NCBI GenBank assembly: GCA_022824395.1
Contig: JAJDZX010000113.1
Span: 1 to 64,000 of the forward strand
Direction of reading: 5' to 3'
DNA from: Alphaproteobacteria bacterium
GTDB lineage: Bacteria > Pseudomonadota > Alphaproteobacteria > TMED109
DNA: 64,000 nucleotides
The position numbers and the translations under genes were made by a program. Below, piece after piece: positions 31,304 through 40,063 of this stretch. Under the pieces are notes generated by a model. The model ran no database searches. It was given only the letters and a program-made list of their open reading frames with translations, and had not been told where the DNA came from. Each line of letters begins with the position of its first letter. The first letter of the stretch is position 1.

Positions 31304-32470
31304 ATGAGAATCAACAAGATTTCCGCTGACTGGCTGCACGTGCCGATCGCCAAGGAACGCCAGCATCGCTCAGACTTTGGAGTCGTGAATTCGTTCGATT
31401 CCGCCCTCGTCAGGGTCGAAACCGAGGACGGCGTGACAGGTTTTGGAGAAGCCAAGGCTGAAGTGGGTAGCGTTGCCAATTGCCAGGCTCTGTGCTCGCT
31501 CGTCGAGGCGGAGCTCGGCCCCCTGCTCGTCGGCGAAGATGCCCGCGACATCTCCCGCCTGTGGGACGTTATGTACAACGGTTCACGGGCCCACTACGCC
31601 ATCGAGCGAGGGCATGTGTTTCCGATCATGGGCCGCAGAGGCCTCACCATGGCGGCGCTCAGCGGCATTGATCTCGCATTGTGGGACATTCTCGGAAAGT
31701 CCCTTGGCGTGCCTGTCTGGCGCTTACTGGGCGGGCGACGCCAGAAGCGGATGCCAGCCTATGCTTCCGGGGGCTGGGCCCCTGTGGATCAGATTGCGGG
31801 CGAACTTCAAAGGTTTATCGACCGGGGCAACTTCCCGGCAGTAAAGATGCGAGTCGGCGCCGGAGACGGCACCCTCACCCACTCAATTGCCCGTGTACAT
31901 GCCGCCCGCGAAGGCCTCGGTCCTTCGGTCGGCATCATGTGCGACGCGCATGGCACGTGGACGTCAGCCGAAGCAAAACGCTTCTGCCGCGCCGTGGCAG
32001 AATGCCACATCGACTGGCTCGAAGAACCGGTAACAGCGGATGACAAAGCCGGGCTCGCAGAAGTCAAAGCGACCACTGACATACCGATCGCGACAGGAGA
32101 GTCAGAATTCACCCGGTTCGCCTTTCGCGACCTGGCCCTGCTTCGAGCGGCCGATGTTTTCCAGCCCGACCCATCCATCGCTGGGGGCATCACTGAATTG
32201 CTGCGCATCGAAGCTTTGGCGAGCGCGCACCAGATCCGGTTTGCGCCTCACATGTGGGGCGGGGCACTGACGTTTGCGGCGGGCATGCATGTCGCGGCTG
32301 CGGCGAGCAGCGGGTTCATTCTGGAGTACTCGCTTGGCACCAATCCGCTCCTGCATGAGCTAGCGGTCGAGGACTTTACTGTTGTGGATGGAATGATCGA
32401 AATCCCGGAACGACCAGGACTGGGAGTCACGATCGATGAGGAATTTGTCGCCCGCTATCGCGTGAACTGA
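31304..32470 (+). CDS. Enolase-superfamily dehydratase or racemase, mandelate racemase/muconate lactonising group
   Basis: A 388-residue enzyme with the MR-type catalytic set: Lys181 in AVKMRVG, metal ligands Asp214 (CDAHGTW), Glu240 (LEEPV) and Glu266 (ATGESEF), and His316 in FAPHMWG. The Lys plus His arrangement is that of mandelate racemase and acid-sugar dehydratases. The start ATG at 31304 follows AGCAGG at a short distance. An upstream in-frame run overlaps the divergent dehydrogenase and is rejected. Neighbouring Gfo/Idh and MaoC genes and the downstream LIV transporter make a catabolic cluster likely, but its substrate is unknown. Confidence 0.88.
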   Translation: MRINKISADWLHVPIAKERQHRSDFGVVNSFDSALVRVETEDGVTGFGEAKAEVGSVANCQALCSLVEAELGPLLVGEDARDISRLWDVMYNGSRAHYAIERGHVFPIMGRRGLTMAALSGIDLALWDILGKSLGVPVWRLLGGRRQKRMPAYASGGWAPVDQIAGELQRFIDRGNFPAVKMRVGAGDGTLTHSIARVHAAREGLGPSVGIMCDAHGTWTSAEAKRFCRAVAECHIDWLEEPVTADDKAGLAEVKATTDIPIATGESEFTRFAFRDLALLRAADVFQPDPSIAGGITELLRIEALASAHQIRFAPHMWGGALTFAAGMHVAAAASSGFILEYSLGTNPLLHELAVEDFTVVDGMIEIPERPGLGVTIDEEFVARYRVN

Positions 32471-32549
32471 CAGCCTCCGGCCCCACGTTCAATCCAGCCC
32501 GGCGCTCCCGAAGCACTCGACTACAGATGCCACCCAGGACACTCCGCCC

Positions 32550-32990
32550 ATGCGCTATCTCGAGGACTTTGTTCCAGGTCAGGAGTTTGATCTTGGATGG
32601 TCCCGGATCACTAAAGAGGAAATCGTCGCGTTCGCAAGGGAATTCGATCCGCAGCCATTTCACGTCGATGAGCACGCTGCGGCGGACTCGATCTACGGTG
32701 GGATCATCGCCAGCGGATGGCACACCATCTCGCTGTTTATGCGCCTGTTTGTGGATGGGCTGTTGCGCGACGCAGCCAGCCTTGGCTCGCCCGGCGTGGA
32801 CAAAGTCCGTTGGCGACATCCGGTTCGCCCTGGCGACATCCTGCAAGCCCTGGCCGCCGTGCAGGAGGTCGTGCCTTCTCGCAGCAAGCCTGATCGCGGG
32901 ATCGTCCGGTGGGCCTACGAGATGCGCAACCAAGACGGGGTTGTCGTCATGACGATGGAGGGCGTGGGCATGTTCAGTCGGCAACCCTGA
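32550..32990 (+). CDS. MaoC-type (R)-specific enoyl-CoA hydratase
   Basis: A 146-residue hot-dog protein with the hydratase-2 motif FAREFDPQPFHVDEHAA, containing the catalytic Asp and His, and SGWHT next to the active site. Such stand-alone MaoC proteins hydrate acyl-CoA or related thioesters. It is 79 bp downstream of the enolase-superfamily gene on the same strand, so the two may be co-transcribed. It converges on livF. Confidence 0.85.
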   Translation: MRYLEDFVPGQEFDLGWSRITKEEIVAFAREFDPQPFHVDEHAAADSIYGGIIASGWHTISLFMRLFVDGLLRDAASLGSPGVDKVRWRHPVRPGDILQALAAVQEVVPSRSKPDRGIVRWAYEMRNQDGVVVMTMEGVGMFSRQP

Positions 32991-33033
32991 CCAGCCTAGC
33001 ATCGCCTTGATCTGCGAGGTAACAGGCGGGCAA

Positions 33034-33729
33034 TCAAACTTCAAGCCACTCCTTGCGAACCTGGGTGTTCGATCGAAATTCGCTGACCGTGCCTTCAAAC
33101 ACGATCCTTCCGTGCCCCATGACGTGAACTCGATGAGAAATATCGAGCGCGATGTCAAGTTTCTGTTCAACCAGCAAGATGGCAACGCCCCGTTTCGCAA
33201 TCTCTGCGAGCAGACCCGACACCTGCTCGACGAGTTTCGGCGCCAGGCCTTCCGTCGGTTCGTCGATCATGATGAGATCGGGATCGCCCATGAGAGTGCG
33301 GCAAATCGTCAGCATCTGCTGTTCACCGCCTGAAATCACCGAACCCAGCGCATCGGCACGTTCCGCCAAATTGGGAAACATTTCGAACATATCGCCAATC
33401 GACCAGCGCCCCTGATCCCGCATGTTCTTGATTCCCAGGATCAGGTTCTGGCGAACCGTCAACGTTGGGAAAATATTCCGGTTCTCGGGCACGTATCCGA
33501 TTCCCCGGCGGGCGATTTCGTGCATCTTCCTGCCCGCGATGGGCTCGCCCTTGAAGTTGATGGTGCCAACAGGCTCTACCTCACCTGTGATGGCCTTCAG
33601 CGTTGTCGACCTCCCCACGCCGTTGCGTCCCAACAAACTGACGATTTCACCGGCACCCACGTCGAAATTAACGCCTTGTATGATATGGCTTTTTCCATAG
33701 TAGGCGTGCAAGTCCCGGACTTCCAGCAC
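33034..33729 (-). CDS. livF: Branched-chain amino acid type ABC transporter, ATPase LivF, with altered Walker A
   Basis: A 231-residue ATPase, the last gene of a livK-H-M-G-F operon. It has the ABC signature ISGGEQQML and Walker B LIMIDEPTEGLAP. The Walker A reads LLGRNGVGRST: the invariant lysine is replaced by arginine at residue 40 (AGG codon; the complement CCT is at 33610-33612). In most ABC proteins this change abolishes or strongly lowers ATP hydrolysis. The rest of the protein is intact. The start is GTG, overlapping the livG stop by one base. Confidence 0.9.
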   Translation of the reverse strand: MLEVRDLHAYYGKSHIIQGVNFDVGAGEIVSLLGRNGVGRSTTLKAITGEVEPVGTINFKGEPIAGRKMHEIARRGIGYVPENRNIFPTLTVRQNLILGIKNMRDQGRWSIGDMFEMFPNLAERADALGSVISGGEQQMLTICRTLMGDPDLIMIDEPTEGLAPKLVEQVSGLLAEIAKRGVAILLVEQKLDIALDISHRVHVMGHGRIVFEGTVSEFRSNTQVRKEWLEV

Positions 33730-34478
33730 TAGCTAGCTCCCGTGCCGAGGTAGGCTTCCTGCACGGCCGTGGAGGCGCGAATCTCGCCGGGCGTGCCGGT
33801 CGCAATGATCTCCCCATACACCAGAACGGAGATCCGGTCCGCCAAATCGAACACCACCCCCATATCGTGCTCCACGATCACGAGAGTCTTGCCTTCCGAA
33901 ATGCGGCGAATCAGTGACACCGCTTGCTCGACCTCCGAGTGGCTCATGCCCGCCGTTGGCTCGTCCAGGAGGATCACGTTGGCGCCGCCAGCGATGGCGA
34001 TTCCGAGCTCGAGGGCGCGCTGATCAGCGTACGATAGCAGCCCCGCCGGAAGTTCCCGCTTCTCCCAGAGCCCGATATCCCGAAGGATCGAGGCCGTCTG
34101 CTCGTTCACGTCCTGCAGGCGCCCCACGAGTTTCCACCACGCGTAACGGTGGCCCAGGGCGTACAGGCAGCCGCAACGGACATTGTCCAGCACGCTCAGC
34201 CGCGCAAAGATGTTCGTGACCTGAAATGATCGGGTCAATCCCAGCCGGTTGATGTCAAAAGCTTTTTTTCCGGTGATATCAGTGTCATACAAGTGGATGC
34301 GGCCGGCCGAGGGAGGGAACCGCCCGCTGATCAGGTTGTAGAGTGTCGACTTGCCTGCCCCGTTGGGCCCGATGATCGCGTGCCGTTCTCCGTCCTCGAC
34401 CGCAAGATCGACCCCGCGAATGATCTCCGCCGCCCCAAAGCTCTTCCGAAGGCCAGCGAGTGTAAGCGCGCTGCTCAT
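33729..34478 (-). CDS. livG: Branched-chain amino acid type ABC transporter, ATPase LivG
   Basis: A 249-residue ATPase with canonical Walker A GPNGAGKST (37-45), the LivG-specific LTRSFQVTNIF block, and Walker B VILLDEPTAGM. The signature region reads LLSYADQRALELG, slightly different from the usual LSYGEQR. The ATG at 34478 overlaps the livM stop by ATGA. It pairs with LivF on the cytoplasmic face of the LivHM permease; since LivF has lost the Walker A lysine, this subunit may carry most of the ATPase activity. Confidence 0.92.
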   Translation of the reverse strand: MSSALTLAGLRKSFGAAEIIRGVDLAVEDGERHAIIGPNGAGKSTLYNLISGRFPPSAGRIHLYDTDITGKKAFDINRLGLTRSFQVTNIFARLSVLDNVRCGCLYALGHRYAWWKLVGRLQDVNEQTASILRDIGLWEKRELPAGLLSYADQRALELGIAIAGGANVILLDEPTAGMSHSEVEQAVSLIRRISEGKTLVIVEHDMGVVFDLADRISVLVYGEIIATGTPGEIRASTAVQEAYLGTGAS

Positions 34479-35740
34479 CCGAGAGGCCTTGCGCGGGCGT
34501 CGGCGATGGCGGTGTTCCAGGCTGACACTGCACCGGGGTAGGTCTTGCGAATCGCGAAGGCTCCAAGCCCAGCGGCGGCAGCGAAGATGAGCCAAGGCCC
34601 GGCAGAAAACGGATCACTTTCAACGCCGTAAATGACCAACTCCGTTTCCGTACTGAGCCGCGAGCTACGGAAATAGAGCATCTCGATCAAGCCGATACAT
34701 CCCAGAACACAAACGATCAGGGCGGCGAGAAACCGCGAATACGGAACCAGCAGGGGAGCCAGAAGTCGCGCGCGCGCGCGCCAAATGGGTTGATGCATGG
34801 AGATCAACCCCGCGAGGCCGCCGGGGAAGAACATGATCACGCCGACGAACAGGACCCCGAGATACAGGACCCACGCTTCGGTGACGCCGGTGAGTGTGCT
34901 TTGCAGGAAGTAGAGCAGGGTGGCACCGATAATCGGGCCCACAAAAGTGGCGGCGCCGCCGATGTACACCATGAACAGCACCAAGCCCGACTGAATGACG
35001 CTTACCTGCTCGAAACCGACATGCTCAATATTCACAGCGTGCAGGGCACCGGCGATACCCGCAAAAAATGAAGACAGCGAGAATGCCAGCCAGCGAATGC
35101 GCTGGCTGGAGTACCCAATGAACTCCACACGCTCCGGATTGTCCCGGACCGCATTCGAGATGCGCCCAAACGGGGTTCGTGTCAGCAGGAACATGGCCAG
35201 CGTGCAGACCAGGCACCATCCTGCAATCAGGTAGTAGACCTCGATGTTGGGCCCATAAGTAATCCCGAACAGCTCTTCTCCGAGCACCCGGTCGGTCTGG
35301 ATCCCGTCCTCGCCGTTGAAAATGGCTACCAGCACCAAGGTGAGGGCGGTCACCATTTCGCCAAACCCAAGCGAAATCATCGCGAACGTGGTCCCGGCCC
35401 GACGGGTGGAGACGTAACCGATGAGGATTCCGAAGAACAGGCCGACGAGGCCGCCGAGGAGCGGGATCAGCGTGACCGGGATGTAGGGAACCTGCTCCTC
35501 GTAAATGAAGTTCAGATAGTGAATCGTGAAGTAGCCCGCGAGCCCGAAATACACCGCGTGGCCGAACGACAGCATGCCTCCCTGGCCCAGCAGCATGTTG
35601 TAGGCCAGCGCAAAAACGATCAGCAAGCCGATCTGGCTCATCAGGGTGAGCGCGAAGCCAGACGTAAAGACGTGCGGCAGGGCGATCAATGCCGCCGCGC
35701 CGGCAATCCACGGAGTCAACCTGCCGAGCAACGTGCTCAT
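34475..35740 (-). CDS. livM: Branched-chain amino acid type ABC transporter, permease LivM
   Basis: A 421-residue permease with about nine hydrophobic segments. The family block AYNMLLGQGGMLSFGHAVYFG lies near residues 45-65, GxxxRAG-type FGxxxGYVSTRRAGTTFAMISLGFGEM near 110, and IGAT plus GLVLFMVYIGGAAT later. The C-terminal 100 residues form an extra segment with two further hydrophobic stretches, longer than the average LivM. It overlaps livH and livG by four bases each. Confidence 0.9.
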   Translation of the reverse strand: MSTLLGRLTPWIAGAAALIALPHVFTSGFALTLMSQIGLLIVFALAYNMLLGQGGMLSFGHAVYFGLAGYFTIHYLNFIYEEQVPYIPVTLIPLLGGLVGLFFGILIGYVSTRRAGTTFAMISLGFGEMVTALTLVLVAIFNGEDGIQTDRVLGEELFGITYGPNIEVYYLIAGWCLVCTLAMFLLTRTPFGRISNAVRDNPERVEFIGYSSQRIRWLAFSLSSFFAGIAGALHAVNIEHVGFEQVSVIQSGLVLFMVYIGGAATFVGPIIGATLLYFLQSTLTGVTEAWVLYLGVLFVGVIMFFPGGLAGLISMHQPIWRARARLLAPLLVPYSRFLAALIVCVLGCIGLIEMLYFRSSRLSTETELVIYGVESDPFSAGPWLIFAAAAGLGAFAIRKTYPGAVSAWNTAIADARARPLG

Positions 35741-36684
35741 ACGTCTCGGGTGCCGAACAGACCGCGTGGTTTGAAGATCAGCATCAGTACGAGCATCAGA
35801 TAGGGAAGCACAGGGGCAACTTGCGCGGTCGTGATCCGTGTGAAGTCCCTAAGTAGCCCCGCGGTGTCGATCTCGAGCCCCAGCGAGAGAAACAGGCTCC
35901 CCAGCCCATAGTCGTAGAAGATCGCAAGCCTGGTGACGACTCCGATGATCAGCGCGGCCACCAGCGCGCCACCGAGTGATCCCAGGCCGCCGATGACGAT
36001 GACCACGAAGACAATCGGCCCAAGCTGAATCGCCATCGCCGGCTCAGTGCCCAACACGTTCCCGCCAACCACGCCGGCCACGCCGGCCAGGGCGCAGCCA
36101 AAACCGAACGTCCACATGAAGATGCGGGGAATGTCGTGCCCGAGCGTCGCGACGTGGACCGGATCAGACACTGCCGCACGGATGATCAGGCCGATGCGGG
36201 TGTAAGTCAGCAGCGCGAACAGAGCAACGAAAATGACCACCGACACGACCAGCATGAAGACACGGTAGATCGAGTAGTCAAATCCCTGCCACGTAAACAG
36301 GGCGCCCGACATCAATTCAGGAATTTCGTAAGGGACCGGCACGCGTCCCCATATCATCTGCACCAGTTCTTCGATCACATACGCCACGCCGAACGTAAAG
36401 AGGAGTTCAGCGACGTGGCCGTATCGATGTACGGGTCGTAAGCCCCAGCGCTCGACTCCCGCTCCCACCAGACCGACGATCACGGGCGCGACAAACAGTG
36501 CCGCCCAGAAGTTCAGCCCCTCACTGATCTGGTAGGCAAAGTACGCACCCAGCATGAAGAAGCTGGCATGGGCAAAATTCAGCACCCCCATCATGCTGAA
36601 GATCAGCGTGAGCCCGCTCGCGAGGAGGAACAGCAGCATGCCGTACAGCACGCCGTTGAACATCGCGAATATGATGCTTTCCAC
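35737..36684 (-). CDS. livH: Branched-chain amino acid type ABC transporter, permease LivH
   Basis: A 315-residue permease with about eight transmembrane segments, opening with the LASGLTLIFSMMGVLNFAHA block typical of LivH, and carrying GLIIRAAVSDP in the cytoplasmic loop that contacts the ATPases. The start codon is GTG at 36684 and lies inside a partly palindromic CACGTG-containing sequence resembling half a parS site. It is 62 bp downstream of livK and coupled to livM. Confidence 0.9.
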   Translation of the reverse strand: MESIIFAMFNGVLYGMLLFLLASGLTLIFSMMGVLNFAHASFFMLGAYFAYQISEGLNFWAALFVAPVIVGLVGAGVERWGLRPVHRYGHVAELLFTFGVAYVIEELVQMIWGRVPVPYEIPELMSGALFTWQGFDYSIYRVFMLVVSVVIFVALFALLTYTRIGLIIRAAVSDPVHVATLGHDIPRIFMWTFGFGCALAGVAGVVGGNVLGTEPAMAIQLGPIVFVVIVIGGLGSLGGALVAALIIGVVTRLAIFYDYGLGSLFLSLGLEIDTAGLLRDFTRITTAQVAPVLPYLMLVLMLIFKPRGLFGTRDV

Positions 36685-36746
36685 GTGAAACCGTCCCGCG
36701 CGCGCTACCTGGCACCCGGCCAGCCGCCCGGACGCGTGTCAATCGG

Positions 36747-38015
36747 TCACGGACGCTTCATCTCGCACGTGGTCGGAAGCTCGATTGCGTCCGACATGAT
36801 CCAGCCGTCCGTGGCAAACGCCACCCCATAATCTTCGCCATCGTAGATGAACGGCCGTCCGGCATCCTCGGTCATTGTGCTGATGACCATTGGGAAGATG
36901 ATCTGATGATCAGCGGCGCGCATGGCCATGGGGCCAGCCGGGCCTTCCATCGCCATGCCTTCCATCGCCGCCGCGACCAGCGCGGGGTCGTCACTCCCGG
37001 CCTTGTCCAGCGCCGCGGCGAAGTACTCGATCGTCCAGCGCATGCGCTCGGAATAGACACTCTTGCCGGTCTGTTGACGCCACCGTTCGTACGTATCCAG
37101 GAGATCCGCAGGCTGCTGGTCGTACAACGGATCATTCTCATGCATTTCCGTAACCTGCTTCAGCCGCGTCGCGATACCGTCCTTGGCACCGATGCCTGCA
37201 ACCGAACTCGGTATGCCCGCGTAGATCGTGTAGAAGGCGACGTTCAGGTTGGCCTCGGCCGCCGCCTTGACAAATCGCACCAGGTCGGGGCCCCAGTTAC
37301 CGGTCAACACCGTGTCGGCGCCGGAAGCCTTGATCTTCGCGATGTACGGGGTGAAATCGAGCACCTTGCCGAACGGGACAATGAGTTCGTCGCCCACCAG
37401 TTCAGCGTCGGGCGCGCGCTCGGCCAGCAGGCGCTGTGCCGCCGCCTGAAATGCCTGGCCGTACGCATAGTTCTGGTTGAGCATGTAGAGCTTGCGGGCA
37501 GAAGGGTCGCGACCGATCTGCGTTACCAGTGCCGCTACTTTCATGTCCACGTTCGCGTCGAACCGAAAATGCCAAAACGAGCAGAGCTCGTTCGTGAACG
37601 ACGTCGTCACCGCGGAATGATTGAGATACAGGATCGCCTGATCCGGATTCCGGCGGTTATGTCGCGTCAGGAACTTGATGATGTTGAGGGCGTGGTTCGA
37701 ACCGACGCCCTGGCTCACGAAGCGAATGTCGTCGTCGATGACCTTGCGGAGCTGCTGGGTGGTCTTTTCCGCGTTCATCGCATTGTCGAGCGGCACGATC
37801 TCGATGTGCCGGCCGCCCAGCACGCCGCCCCTCTGATTCACCTCGTGCGCGAAGAATTCAAAGATTTCCAGCGTGTCACGGCCCACGGCGGCGATCGGGC
37901 CGGAGAACGGCTCGATCAACCCGAGCTTGACCGTGTCCGCCCCACGGGCCGAGAACGCAGCGAGGACAATCGGCAACGTGATCCCGAGCGTGCGGAGCCA
38001 CTTCAATACGGCCAT
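36747..38015 (-). CDS. livK: Periplasmic substrate-binding protein of the LIV-type transporter
   Basis: A 422-residue type I periplasmic binding protein. Residues 1-26 form a signal peptide (hydrophobic LGITLPIVLAAFSA, cleavage near ARG-AD). The mature protein begins VKLGLIEPFSGPIAAVG, the canonical ligand-lobe opening, and includes VPLDNAMNAEKTTQQLRK and LNQNYAYGQAFQ. Length exceeds classic LivK (about 345) and resembles binding proteins for amides, aromatic acids or other non-amino-acid ligands. The ATG at 38015 is fixed by the signal peptide. It heads the operon, next to catabolic genes that may act on the same compound. Confidence 0.88.
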   Translation of the reverse strand: MAVLKWLRTLGITLPIVLAAFSARGADTVKLGLIEPFSGPIAAVGRDTLEIFEFFAHEVNQRGGVLGGRHIEIVPLDNAMNAEKTTQQLRKVIDDDIRFVSQGVGSNHALNIIKFLTRHNRRNPDQAILYLNHSAVTTSFTNELCSFWHFRFDANVDMKVAALVTQIGRDPSARKLYMLNQNYAYGQAFQAAAQRLLAERAPDAELVGDELIVPFGKVLDFTPYIAKIKASGADTVLTGNWGPDLVRFVKAAAEANLNVAFYTIYAGIPSSVAGIGAKDGIATRLKQVTEMHENDPLYDQQPADLLDTYERWRQQTGKSVYSERMRWTIEYFAAALDKAGSDDPALVAAAMEGMAMEGPAGPMAMRAADHQIIFPMVISTMTEDAGRPFIYDGEDYGVAFATDGWIMSDAIELPTTCEMKRP

Positions 38016-38215
38016 GGTCGTTCTCCCGATCCGTCCAAGCTGTCTTCCCAGCATCAGAGCAGACCATACCCAGACAGGGCTTTCAACGCACCCGATCGAT
38101 TGGCGGGCTGGAGCCGTGCTGCAGGCCACGTTGCTCCGAAATGCGGCCAGCGCTGGCTGAACCATGGCCGGGTTGGCGGTCGCCCGCACCGCCACGACGG
38201 CCGGGGAGCGCTTCC
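38016..38215. other. Intergenic region between mnmE and the liv operon
   Basis: About 200 bp upstream of livK and downstream of mnmE, both on the minus strand. It should hold the liv promoter. I see no clear consensus promoter, strong hairpin or repeat in it. Confidence 0.4.
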
Positions 38216-39535
38216 TTATTTGCCGATGCAGAAGCTGGAAAATACCTGGTCCAGCACGTCCTCCACGTCGACGCGGCCCGTGATCCGGCCCAGCGCATGG
38301 ACCGCGGCCCGCAACTCCTCAGCAGCCAGCTCCGTCGATTCGGCCTCCGCGGCGCTTCGTAGCGCCTCCGCGGCGCGTTTCAGCGCCTGCCGATGCCGTA
38401 CCCGCGTCAAGACCAAACCAATCTCCGGGTGACCGCCAACCGCTGCGATTGCGGACCGCAGGGCTTCGAGTAGCTCGTCGATGCCTTGGCCGGTCCGGCA
38501 GGAAATCACGACATCATCGTTCACGACGCGCGGGTCCCGTGCCGGCGAGCGCAGATCCGACTTGTTCCAGGCCCGCAGCGACCGCGCGGGCATCGATGTG
38601 ACAGACGCCTCCTCGTCCGTGGAAAGATCGCCCAGGAACACCGTTACATCCGCCTGCTTGGCCCAATTCAGTGCTCGACGGATGCCTTCGCGCTCGATCG
38701 AGTCCCCGGCTTCCCGGATGCCCGCGGTGTCGGCGAGCGTGACCGGCCACCCCCCCAGGTTCAGATGCACCTCGATGATGTCCCGGGTCGTGCCGGCGGT
38801 GGACGAGACGATCGCTGCTTCCCGTCGTGCCAGCAGGTTCACCAGGCTGGATTTCCCTGAGTTGGGGGGACCCAGCACGGCAACCCGAAACCCTTCACGC
38901 AACCGCTCGCCGCGCTGGTCGTCGTCGAGATGTGCCGCGATGTCTCGGGCCAGCAACCGAGGTTTCGCCGGATCCAGCGCGACTGAGCCCACGTCGGCTT
39001 CGTCGATGAAGTCAAGCGAAGCTTCGGCCTCGGCCAAACATGCGACGGCTCGGGAACGCCATGTGTCGTAGAGCTCACTGAGCCCGCCCTGCAGCTGCCG
39101 GATGGCCTGAATGCGCTGGAGACGTGTCTCCGCCGCCACAAGATCAGCAATGCCCTCGGCCTGGACGAGATCAAGTTTTCCGTTGGCAAAGGCCCGCCGG
39201 GAAAACTCGCCCGGGTCGGACGGACGGACATCGGGAAGCCGGCAAAGCTCATCGATCACGCCGTCGATGACAGCCCGGCTCCCGTGCACATGCAGTTCGC
39301 CGACATCCTCGCCGGTAAAGCTGTCAGGGCCCGGAAAATACACCGCCAGCCCCTCATCGAGAGGAACGGCCCGTTCCATTTCACGCAGCGTGACACGGAC
39401 CAGGCGGCGCGGGCGGAGCTGCGTTCCGCATAGTCGACCAAGTGCTTCCCTGGTCGCTGGCCCCGAAATCCGGATGACGCAGATGGCGCTTGGCGGCGGT
39501 CCGCTCGCCGGGGCGACAATCGTGTCTCCGGCCAA
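38216..39535 (-). CDS. mnmE: tRNA modification GTPase MnmE
   Basis: A 439-residue GTPase, partner of MnmG in uridine-34 modification. The N-terminal folate-binding domain begins DTIVAPASGPPPSAICVIRISG; the G domain, inserted in a helical domain, has GPPNSGKSS (Lys228), AGTTRD and DTAG; the protein ends in the catalytic C-I-G-K motif (Cys436). The only possible start in frame before an upstream stop codon is TTG at 39535, which also matches the family N-terminus, so translation should begin at TTG. It follows the ferredoxin gene by 18 bp. Confidence 0.95.
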   Translation of the reverse strand: MAGDTIVAPASGPPPSAICVIRISGPATREALGRLCGTQLRPRRLVRVTLREMERAVPLDEGLAVYFPGPDSFTGEDVGELHVHGSRAVIDGVIDELCRLPDVRPSDPGEFSRRAFANGKLDLVQAEGIADLVAAETRLQRIQAIRQLQGGLSELYDTWRSRAVACLAEAEASLDFIDEADVGSVALDPAKPRLLARDIAAHLDDDQRGERLREGFRVAVLGPPNSGKSSLVNLLARREAAIVSSTAGTTRDIIEVHLNLGGWPVTLADTAGIREAGDSIEREGIRRALNWAKQADVTVFLGDLSTDEEASVTSMPARSLRAWNKSDLRSPARDPRVVNDDVVISCRTGQGIDELLEALRSAIAAVGGHPEIGLVLTRVRHRQALKRAAEALRSAAEAESTELAAEELRAAVHALGRITGRVDVEDVLDQVFSSFCIGK

Positions 39536-39553
39536 GGGTCCGTTGGTCCGCGC

Positions 39554-39904
39554 TTAGCTTTGACTGTCTGCCGGGGGCAATTTGAGGCGTTGTACTTCCT
39601 TGCCTCCGCGCAGATGGGTTTCGATGACCTCGTCCACATCGCTTCGCGTCTTGCACGAATACCACACGCCTTCCGGGTAGATCACCATGACCGGTCCATG
39701 CTCGCATCGGTCGAGGCAGCCCGATGCATTGATCCGCACCCGTTCAAGCTTGAGTTGGCGCACCTTGGCCTTCATGTAGGTCCGCAGGTCCGTGCCGTCC
39801 CGGTCGTGACAACATCCCTTCGTATGCCCCGGGGCGCGCACATTCGTGCAACAGAACACGTGCGAACGGTAGTACAGCGGAACCGCGCTATCCTGACCTG
39901 TCAT
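39554..39904 (-). CDS. Thioredoxin-like [2Fe-2S] ferredoxin
   Basis: A 116-residue protein with the pattern of Aquifex-type thioredoxin-fold ferredoxins: YYRSHVFCCTNVR (Cys18/19), GCCHDRDG (Cys31/32), NASGCLDRCEHGP (Cys63 and Cys67) and a VMVIYPEGVWYSC strand. Four of these cysteines bind one [2Fe-2S] cluster. It is common in alphaproteobacteria as a stand-alone gene of unknown partner. It lies directly upstream of mnmE on the same strand, so the two may be co-transcribed. Confidence 0.85.
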   Translation of the reverse strand: MTGQDSAVPLYYRSHVFCCTNVRAPGHTKGCCHDRDGTDLRTYMKAKVRQLKLERVRINASGCLDRCEHGPVMVIYPEGVWYSCKTRSDVDEVIETHLRGGKEVQRLKLPPADSQS

Positions 39905-40063
39905 CCTCTTGCTCCGGCGGCAACCGTCTTTGACGCGTACAGGTTAGCCGAAATACAGGCCAGGTACCGCCGTTCGAATGCAGCCGGGAGTCGGCGGCAC
40001 CGAGCGGTCGTGCACCGTGGTCCATAATGCCGGCACGGCGCCACCGGCCTGGAGGCACTTCCG

